The notes below the pieces were generated by a model. The model was not told the DNA's origin. It saw nothing but the letters and a program-made list of their open reading frames with translations, and ran no database searches. Of a stretch of DNA of 64,000 nucleotides, positions 59,402 to 64,000 are shown in pieces; positions within the stretch are counted from its first letter, which is position 1, and every line of letters starts with the position of its first letter. The stretch is from Heterotrichella gracilis (lineage: Eukaryota; Sar; Xanthophyceae; Tribonematales; Xanthonemataceae), in the NCBI GenBank assembly GCA_032358255.1, contig JAULBX010000002.1, positions 682,001-746,000 on the forward strand, written 5' to 3'. A program made the translations under genes and the position numbers.

Positions 59402-59409
59402 CAAAGATA
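59402..59409 (-). promoter_or_regulatory. -7 box of typA
   Basis: On the minus strand TATCTTTG, a perfect TAnnTTTG match about 20 bases upstream of the typA ATG. The -33 TTG is not clear. The same spacer carries the start of the divergent sigma-factor gene. Confidence 0.55.
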
Positions 59410-59480
59410 CTACTTTTATTGGTTAAATCACTTTACTACAAAGGTTTATATCAATTTTTCTTTATACTTTTAACAAATAA

Positions 59481-60074
59481 TTGGAAACCGGTTCTCATAT
59501 ACAAGGCGCTTTAAACCCATCTAAATGGGTAGAACTGTACGCCGATTATCTTTATAAGTTTGCCTATTACAGGGTAAATAACGACGAGTTGGCGCAGGAT
59601 CTGGTGCAGGACTGCTTTTTAGCCGCTTTAAAAGCTCTTGAAACATACAAAGGACAGGCTTCCGAAAAAACCTGGCTGGTAAGCATTTTAAAGAATAAAA
59701 TAATTGATCATTACAAAAAAGCCTCTACCCGTAACGAATCGCCATTACAATTAAGTAGTCAAGATGCCCCATCTTACGATTATTTTTTTGATAAAGAAGC
59801 AAACGGGCACTGGAAAAGTGATACCAAACCTAAAGATTGGGCTACGGCTGACAATAATTTTGATTCCAAAGAATTTTATAAGACTCTGGAAAAGTGTTTG
59901 AGCCTGCTTCCCGAAAAATGGAAGGGTGTTTTTACAATGAGTTTATTAGATGATGCCGAAGCAAAATTAGTGTGTAAGGAATTTGATATAAGCTCGTCTA
60001 ACTTTTGGGTGATCATACATCGCGCCAAGTTGCAGGTTAGGGCCTGCTTAGAGAAGAACTGGTTAAAACTGTAA
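59481..60074 (+). CDS. ECF-type RNA polymerase sigma factor of the metallophore-like cluster
   Basis: 197 residues, start TTG 59481. Region 2 (about 15-80): ELAQDLVQDCFLAALKAL and a -10-recognition helix through TWLVSILKNKIIDHY. Region 4 (about 135-195): SLLPEKWKGVFTMSLLDDAE then a helix-turn-helix KEFDISSSNFWVIIHRAK. It has a long acidic insert between the regions (~95-125). It overlaps the next gene by one base (TAATG), which encodes a zinc-type anti-sigma, and is followed by the Cys-rich precursor and modification genes, which it probably transcribes. Divergent from typA. Confidence 0.88.
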   Translation: METGSHIQGALNPSKWVELYADYLYKFAYYRVNNDELAQDLVQDCFLAALKALETYKGQASEKTWLVSILKNKIIDHYKKASTRNESPLQLSSQDAPSYDYFFDKEANGHWKSDTKPKDWATADNNFDSKEFYKTLEKCLSLLPEKWKGVFTMSLLDDAEAKLVCKEFDISSSNFWVIIHRAKLQVRACLEKNWLKL

Positions 60075-60352
60075 TGGAAGAGTTAAAAGAGCATACACAT
60101 AAATGGTACACTTTTGGGTGTAAAGATGCCACTTACCTTGCGGTTAAAAGCGATTATGCCAAGCTTTCCTTTTCGGAAAAAGCGCAGTTTAACTTTCACT
60201 TAATGATTTGTAAATATTGCCGCTTTTTTGTGGCTCAAAACAAAAAAATTAGCAGCTTTTTCAGGGCTTCGTATGATAAAACAGAGGTAAAGCTTTCTGA
60301 TAATAAAAAAGAGGCTCTAAATCAAGTAATTACGAAAAATTTAAAAAAATAA
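60074..60352 (+). CDS. Zinc-binding (ZAS-type) anti-sigma factor
   Basis: 92 residues with no membrane helix. The motif H-x3-C-x2-C is at His42-Cys46-Cys49 with Cys16 upstream, the ZAS ligand set (CKDATYLAVKSDYAKLSFSE and FHLMICKYCRFF). The order C-x-x-A-T-x-L ... L-S-x-x-E ... H-L-x-x-C-x-x-C fits soluble zinc anti-sigmas, which hold an ECF sigma factor until zinc or thiol change releases it. Start overlaps the sigma stop by one base. A metal- or redox-responsive switch for the downstream system is inferred. Confidence 0.8.
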   Translation: MEELKEHTHKWYTFGCKDATYLAVKSDYAKLSFSEKAQFNFHLMICKYCRFFVAQNKKISSFFRASYDKTEVKLSDNKKEALNQVITKNLKK

Positions 60353-60431
60353 TCTAAAATGCTGTAAGTTTTTAGAATCTAACTCGACTATAAATACGTA
60401 AATTCATATAAACCTTTAAACTAAAACTAAA

Positions 60432-60794
60432 ATGGAAAAAAAATCAACATTAGTTACTTGCTCAATGATCGCAGGTGCTTTATTAAGCGTTTCAGCTATT
60501 ACAGCTAACACAAACAGTTTATTAAACTATAACGGTTTGGGAACTGCCGGTGAGGTTCGTACTTCATTAGTTAAAACTATCGAATTAAATTGCGGCGAGA
60601 AAAAAGACGCAACTAAAACTGATACAAAAACTAAAGATGCAAAATGCGGTGAGCACAAAGATGCAAAAGCCAAAGATGGCAAATGCGGTGAGCACAAAGC
60701 TAAAGATGGCAAATGCGGCGAGAAAAAAGCTAAAGACGGCAAATGCGGAGAAGGTAAATGTGGAGAAAAGAAAAAAACTGACACTCCAAAATAA
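60432..60794 (+). CDS. Cys-rich HvfA/bufferin-like precursor peptide
   Basis: 120 residues. N-terminal signal/membrane-like segment (about 8-25, LVTCSMIAGALLSVS), then a conserved-looking LGTAGEVRTSL linker (36-46) and a Lys/Asp/Gly/Cys-rich C-terminal half. The mature part has six cysteines (54, 72, 85, 95, 105, 110), each followed by Gly-Glu, in (D)GKCGE(K/H)K units. HvfA and bufferin precursors have EGKCG motifs whose cysteines are changed to thiooxazole or oxazolone-thioamide groups that bind copper. The next genes (MNIO, DUF2063-like, DoxX) are the matching partners. Modification and metal are inferred. A hairpin follows the stop. Confidence 0.82.
   Translation: MEKKSTLVTCSMIAGALLSVSAITANTNSLLNYNGLGTAGEVRTSLVKTIELNCGEKKDATKTDTKTKDAKCGEHKDAKAKDGKCGEHKAKDGKCGEKKAKDGKCGEGKCGEKKKTDTPK
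60669..60758 (+). repeat. Three tandem 30-bp repeats in the precursor gene
   Basis: Units at 60669-60698, 60699-60728 and 60729-60758, nearly identical (AKDGKCGE plus two variable residues). Changes in copy number would add or remove one CGE unit without frameshift. Confidence 0.9.
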
Positions 60795-60811
60795 TCAAAC
60801 AACATAAAATT

Positions 60812-60847
60812 CAGCCCCTCTCCAAAAAAGAGGGGTTGATTTTTTTT
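60812..60847 (+). terminator. Hairpin and T run between precursor and modification genes
   Basis: 10-bp stem (60812-60821 / 60829-60838; core cccctct / agagggg) with a 7-base loop, directly followed by eight T's. It is an intrinsic terminator in form, placed 7 bases before the MNIO ATG. Probably partial termination, giving precursor in excess of its enzymes. Confidence 0.8.
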
Positions 60848-60853
60848 AAACTC

Positions 60854-61699
60854 ATGCAGTTAAAAGATAACAAACATATAGGAATTGGTTTTAGGAAAGA
60901 TTTTTCTGAAGAGCTGTTAGATTCAACCGTTCTTAAACCTGCTTTTATTGAATTAGCGCCCGAGAACTGGATAGGTATGGGTGGCTATTGGAAAAAACAA
61001 TTAGATAAAGCCGCCGAAAAATTTCCCATCTCCTGTCATGGCCTGTCACTTTCAATTGGCAGTCCTGATGATCTTGATCTTGATTTTCTTTACAAAATAA
61101 AAAAATTCATTAAACAATATAAAGTACAGATCTATTCTGAACATTTAAGTTATGCAAAATGCGATAACGCACATTTGTATGACCTTTTACCAATACCTTT
61201 TAGAAAAGATGCCGTTAAACATATTATAGCGCGCATTAAACAAGTACAGGATATTTTAGAAATGCCATTGGCTATCGAAAACGTTTCTTACTACACACCG
61301 GTTGCTGCCGAAATGGATGAAGCAACTTTTATCTCAGAAATTGTTAATGGATCTGGCTGTAACATGTTATTGGATGTAAATAACGTTTACGTAAATTCAT
61401 TTAATCATAAGTACAACGCAAAAGAATTCATCAAAAAATTACCGCTCGATAAAGTAAGCTATATTCACATGGCGGGTCACGAACAGATCTCTGACACTGT
61501 AATTATTGATACACATGGCGAAGCGGTTATTGACCAGGTATTTGATCTCTTTGAATACACTACCGGCTTATTAAAACCAGTTCCGGTTTTACTGGAGCGC
61601 GATTTTAATATTCCTGAATTAGAGGAATTGCAAGCTGAAATTACAAGAATGGAAACTATTGTTTCAAAAACGTGGAATAAAGAACATGCCATTGCTTAA
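60854..61699 (+). CDS. MNIO (DUF692) multinuclear iron oxygenase, HvfB/BufB-like
   Basis: 281 residues from ATG 60854 (a TTG at 60836 lies inside the T run). TIM-barrel DUF692 enzyme. Candidate iron ligands: His62 (SCHGLSLSIG), Glu96/His97 (YSEHLSY), Glu142 (IENVSYY), Asp174 (LLDVNNVYVN), His185, His205/His209 (HMAGHE), Asp219 and His221 (IDTHGEA), Glu248 (LLERDFNIP). MNIOs oxidise Cys in a peptide with O2, usually needing a partner protein. The partner is the next gene, overlapping by 14 bases. Substrate is probably the Cys-rich precursor. Confidence 0.92.
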   Translation: MQLKDNKHIGIGFRKDFSEELLDSTVLKPAFIELAPENWIGMGGYWKKQLDKAAEKFPISCHGLSLSIGSPDDLDLDFLYKIKKFIKQYKVQIYSEHLSYAKCDNAHLYDLLPIPFRKDAVKHIIARIKQVQDILEMPLAIENVSYYTPVAAEMDEATFISEIVNGSGCNMLLDVNNVYVNSFNHKYNAKEFIKKLPLDKVSYIHMAGHEQISDTVIIDTHGEAVIDQVFDLFEYTTGLLKPVPVLLERDFNIPELEELQAEITRMETIVSKTWNKEHAIA

Positions 61700-62441
61700 A
61701 GAATCAACCCACGAGCAGCAATCTAAATTGGCTGAATATTGCAAAACCGGTGTTGTCCCCCAGCTAAACGGTATTATTGAAGAAAATCTTCATCATTACC
61801 GCCGTCTTGTTTTTAATATTGGAATTGATACTATTGAAACCGCTTACCCTATAACGTATCGCTTTTTGCCGGACGAAGTATGGGACAAATTAGTTTACGA
61901 ATTTTATGCCGAACATAAATGTCAAACACCTCAGGTTTGGCGTATGCCTCTAGAATTTTATGAATATTGTGTTGAAAAAGACGTCCAGGGACAGCTGAAT
62001 CTTCCTTTTCTTAATGATCTTTTATATTTTGAATGGCTTGAATTGGAAATGCACACCATGGAGGATATTCCCTATCCATCTTATGATACAAAAGGCGACT
62101 TATTAAAAAATTTACTTGCTATAAATCCTGAACACAAGTTGGTTAAGTTTACTTACCCGGTGCATGTTTTAGCAGCCACAGAACTGGAAGGAAAAGAAGG
62201 CAATTATTTTTTATTGATGTATCGCGAAAAGGAATCCGGAAGGATTCAATTCATGGACGTTTCTATTTTATACGCTTACATTTTAGAACAAATACAAAAT
62301 GGTTTAACATTACATGCCGTGTTAACCGATGCTGATTCTCTCTTCCAAATAAATAATTTTGAAATGCTGAAAGAACACGCGCTTGTTTTTATTAATGATC
62401 TCATGCAACGTCAATTTATTCTGGGTTTTTTAAATAAATAA
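61686..62441 (+). CDS. DUF2063-family partner protein (HvfC/BufC-like)
   Basis: 251 residues from ATG 61686 (MPLLKESTHEQQ). The N-terminal ~100 residues match the DUF2063 domain, once called DNA-binding, seen in MbnC/HvfC/BufC partners of MNIO enzymes (HYRRLVFNIGIDTIETAYPI, DEVWDKLVYEFYAEHKC). The C-terminal half is predicted alpha/beta (EWLELEMHTMED) with the PVHVLAAT-type strand. It is expected to recruit the precursor to the iron enzyme. Overlaps the MNIO gene, so the pair is translationally coupled. Confidence 0.88.
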   Translation: MPLLKESTHEQQSKLAEYCKTGVVPQLNGIIEENLHHYRRLVFNIGIDTIETAYPITYRFLPDEVWDKLVYEFYAEHKCQTPQVWRMPLEFYEYCVEKDVQGQLNLPFLNDLLYFEWLELEMHTMEDIPYPSYDTKGDLLKNLLAINPEHKLVKFTYPVHVLAATELEGKEGNYFLLMYREKESGRIQFMDVSILYAYILEQIQNGLTLHAVLTDADSLFQINNFEMLKEHALVFINDLMQRQFILGFLNK

Positions 62442-62443
62442 TT

Positions 62444-62884
62444 ATGATAAATTTATATAACCGTATCAGGAACGGATTAAACAAAGCACAGGATCTGCCA
62501 TTATTGTTTTTACGTTTGATATTAGCTTATGGTTTTTGGGAGCCAGCAAAAACCAAATGGGCAGACATTAATTCCGTTGCAGAATGGTTTGAGGGCATGG
62601 GCATTTTTGCGCCAAAGTTAAATGCTTATTTAGCTGCGTCGACTGAAATGGCTGGCGTATTTTTGTTGATCTTAGGATTAGGAACGCGCATCATTTGTTT
62701 TCCATTAATTATTACAATGATCGTAGCTATTAAAACCGTGCATTGGGAAAATGGTTTTGCTGCCAGTGATAATGGATACGAAATTGCTTTGTATTACATG
62801 TTAATGCTTATAACGTTAATGTGTTTTGGCCCGGGCAAATTAAGTATTGATTATTTGATCAGGAAAAAACTGGATAAAAAATAG
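62444..62884 (+). CDS. DoxX-family membrane protein
   Basis: 146 residues, four membrane helices (about 15-35, 55-80, 85-100, 115-135). DoxX features: FLRLILAYGFWEPAKTKWAD near the N-terminus and EIALYYMLMLITLMCFGPG at the end. DoxX-like proteins accompany several Hvf/bufferin operons, where their job is unclear (electron donation or membrane anchoring). It is 2 bases after the partner gene and ends the operon; the next gene is convergent. Confidence 0.9.
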   Translation: MINLYNRIRNGLNKAQDLPLLFLRLILAYGFWEPAKTKWADINSVAEWFEGMGIFAPKLNAYLAASTEMAGVFLLILGLGTRIICFPLIITMIVAIKTVHWENGFAASDNGYEIALYYMLMLITLMCFGPGKLSIDYLIRKKLDKK

Positions 62885-62886
62885 AA

Positions 62887-63531
62887 TTATTTAAGGGTAA
62901 TTTTATCCGATTCTATAATTTGTTTTCCGCTTAGTTTTTCGTTTGCAAGCCTGATCATTTTTTTAGCGATCGTTTTTGCATTTACGCCTCTATATTTTTT
63001 TAATCCCCCAATAAACAACGGACCTAAAAGCACCGCAAAAAATATCCCGATCTTCTCTCCAAGCCTAAACTCTTTTCTAACTCCTAAAATAAAAGAAGGG
63101 CGCAAAATAATAAATGCATCAAAGTTTAATGCGGCTATTTTTTCTTCCAGCTCGCCTTTCGTTCTTAAATAAAAATTTGATGATTTTGCATCTGCACCAA
63201 TAGAAGAAACTAAAATAAATTGTTTTACATTATTTTGTTTTGCTAACTGCGCTATTTTAAAAGGATATTCGCAATCAATTTTATATTGGTTTTCTTTTGA
63301 CCCGGCTTTTTTAAGAGTAGTTCCAATAGCGCAAAAAACATCATCACCCTTAATAATTGATCCATCAATATTTTCAAAATCAATAATGCGTTCTTCCAGC
63401 TTTAAGTGGTTCAATTCAGTTTTTCTTCTTACCAATAAAATAACCTTGTCGTATAAATTAGAGTCGTTTAGTTCGTTTACAAGGTAGGCTCCCACTAAAC
63501 CGGTAGCGCCAATTACTATTGCTGTTTTCAC
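62887..63531 (-). CDS. NAD(P)-binding Rossmann protein (HTATIP2/NmrA-like)
   Basis: 214 residues. N-terminal dinucleotide motif VIGATGLVGAYL; FCAIGTTLKKAGS with VSSIGADAKSSNFYLRTKGE (the Tyr-x3-Lys of SDR is represented by Y-L-R-T-K). Likely an oxidoreductase or nucleotide-sugar epimerase-like protein, substrate unknown. Convergent with the DoxX gene (2-base gap). Confidence 0.85.
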   Translation of the reverse strand: MKTAIVIGATGLVGAYLVNELNDSNLYDKVILLVRRKTELNHLKLEERIIDFENIDGSIIKGDDVFCAIGTTLKKAGSKENQYKIDCEYPFKIAQLAKQNNVKQFILVSSIGADAKSSNFYLRTKGELEEKIAALNFDAFIILRPSFILGVRKEFRLGEKIGIFFAVLLGPLFIGGLKKYRGVNAKTIAKKMIRLANEKLSGKQIIESDKITLK

Positions 63532-63625
63532 GCTTCAATATACGGTAATTTAATGTGCCCAGTTTTAGTTGGCCTTTATTTTTTAACAGACTCGTTTTTA
63601 GTCATTTGCTTATCATTTCTCCTCA

Positions 63626-63647
63626 TGGATTTAATTTTTTAAATCCA
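63626..63647. promoter_or_regulatory. Hairpin in the 63532-63792 spacer
   Basis: Perfect 8-bp arms tggattta / taaatcca with a 6-base T-rich loop. The surrounding ~260 bases between divergent genes show no other coding or RNA signal; operator or leader structure are both possible. Confidence 0.35.
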
Positions 63648-63792
63648 AAACTCCTCGCATTACGTATGTTTTAAGAAGGTTTAATGCCCAATTTTGTTTG
63701 CATTTATGCGCACCTATTCTTATCTATTTGTCTATTTTTTAGTTTATGCCTGTAAGGTTTAACTCTTTTAATCGTATATTTCTATAACGCAA

Positions 63793-64000
63793 TTGGCAAA
63801 AAAAATAACATATAACCAGGACGAACTAATTAACCTAATAAGGCAACGTAATCAACGTGCATTTACTTTTTTATATGATAATTATTCTAAGGCCTTATTT
63901 GGTGTAATTAATTCTATTGTAAGCAGTCAGGAAGAAGCAGAAGATGTTTTACAAAACACATTTGTAAAAATTTGGAATAATTTTGAAAGTTACGAAGAGT
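63793..64000 (+). CDS. ECF sigma factor, 5' part only
   Basis: Reading from TTG 63793 to the right edge gives 69 residues (KKITYNQDELINLIRQRNQ, FLYDNYSKALFGVI, EEAEDVLQNTFVKIWNN), region 2 of an RpoE/FecI-type sigma-70 factor. No ATG or GTG lies between the preceding in-frame stop (63769) and this TTG. The rest, and any partner anti-sigma, is outside the window. Confidence 0.85.
   Translation, partial: MAKKITYNQDELINLIRQRNQRAFTFLYDNYSKALFGVINSIVSSQEEAEDVLQNTFVKIWNNFESYEE

Noticed and set aside
60527-60805. Minus-strand reading frame with SPHLPSLA repeats opposite the precursor
   Set aside because: It is the antisense image of the 30-bp coding repeats, with no promoter box or coupling of its own.
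63532-63792. A structured RNA or tRNA in the last spacer
   Set aside because: Only one short hairpin is seen, with no cloverleaf or conserved RNA core.

Overview
This is chromosomal sequence of an AT-rich Bacteroidota bacterium, probably free-living or environmental. Four points support this: secreted proteins carry type A or type B C-terminal sorting domains of the type IX secretion system (T9SS); LpxC is fused to FabZ; many genes start at TTG or GTG just downstream of boxes matching the Bacteroidota promoter (TTG, 17-21 bp, TAnnTTTG); and SpoIIE-type phosphatases sit beside SiaB/SiaC-like partners. The order or genus cannot be fixed from this window. It is densely coding, with no tRNA, rRNA, CRISPR, prophage or insertion sequence seen. 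No gene-free gap exceeds 300 bases.

Layout. 1-7.4 kb (minus): probable operon hemB - siaB-like kinase - siaC-like phosphoprotein - sensor phosphatase - aroK - secreted beta-rich protein (cut by the left edge), preceded by a lipoprotein transglycosylase. 7.5-14.5 kb: a 1269-aa type B T9SS cargo, a polytopic membrane protein coupled to a double thioredoxin, and a type A T9SS cargo. 14.5-24.4 kb (minus): ABC permease/M1-peptidase fusion with its ATPase, a second ABC ATPase, lpxA, lpxC-fabZ, a helix-hairpin-helix protein and an APC permease. 24.4-31.2 kb (plus): a second SiaABC-like module, with a 5-PAS/3-GAF phosphatase and two SiaC-like proteins flanking one SiaB-like kinase. 31.2-37.1 kb: DUF4349 lipoprotein, small Cys-rich lipoprotein, holA, TPR histidine kinase, comM/yifB. 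37.3-40 kb: secreted proteins and hemA. 40-52 kb: cell-surface block with two M43-type metalloproteases, a TonB-type beta-barrel, an AraC regulator, a tail-fibre-like protein and a LamG/Ig-repeat protein. 52-59.4 kb: LamG histidine kinase plus LytTR regulator, hemC-hemD fusion, a REP-like palindrome, phoH-family gene and typA. 59.5-62.9 kb: an ECF sigma factor, a zinc-type anti-sigma and a Cys-rich precursor followed by DUF692/MNIO, DUF2063-like and DoxX proteins. The window ends with an NAD(P)-binding protein and the start of another ECF sigma gene.

Most notable systems. (1) 59481-62884 looks like a Bacteroidota version of the HvfABC/bufferin modified-peptide systems. The precursor has six mature cysteines, each in a CGE context. 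A terminator-like hairpin separates it from the modification genes, and a dedicated sigma/anti-sigma pair sits upstream. (2) Two separate SiaABC-like phosphatase-kinase-phosphoprotein modules lack the diguanylate cyclase (SiaD) that is the output of the Pseudomonas system, so their output is unknown. (3) A decayed copy of the hemA 3' end plus a terminator lies just beyond the second metalloprotease gene, pointing to an old segmental duplication that made the M43 pair.
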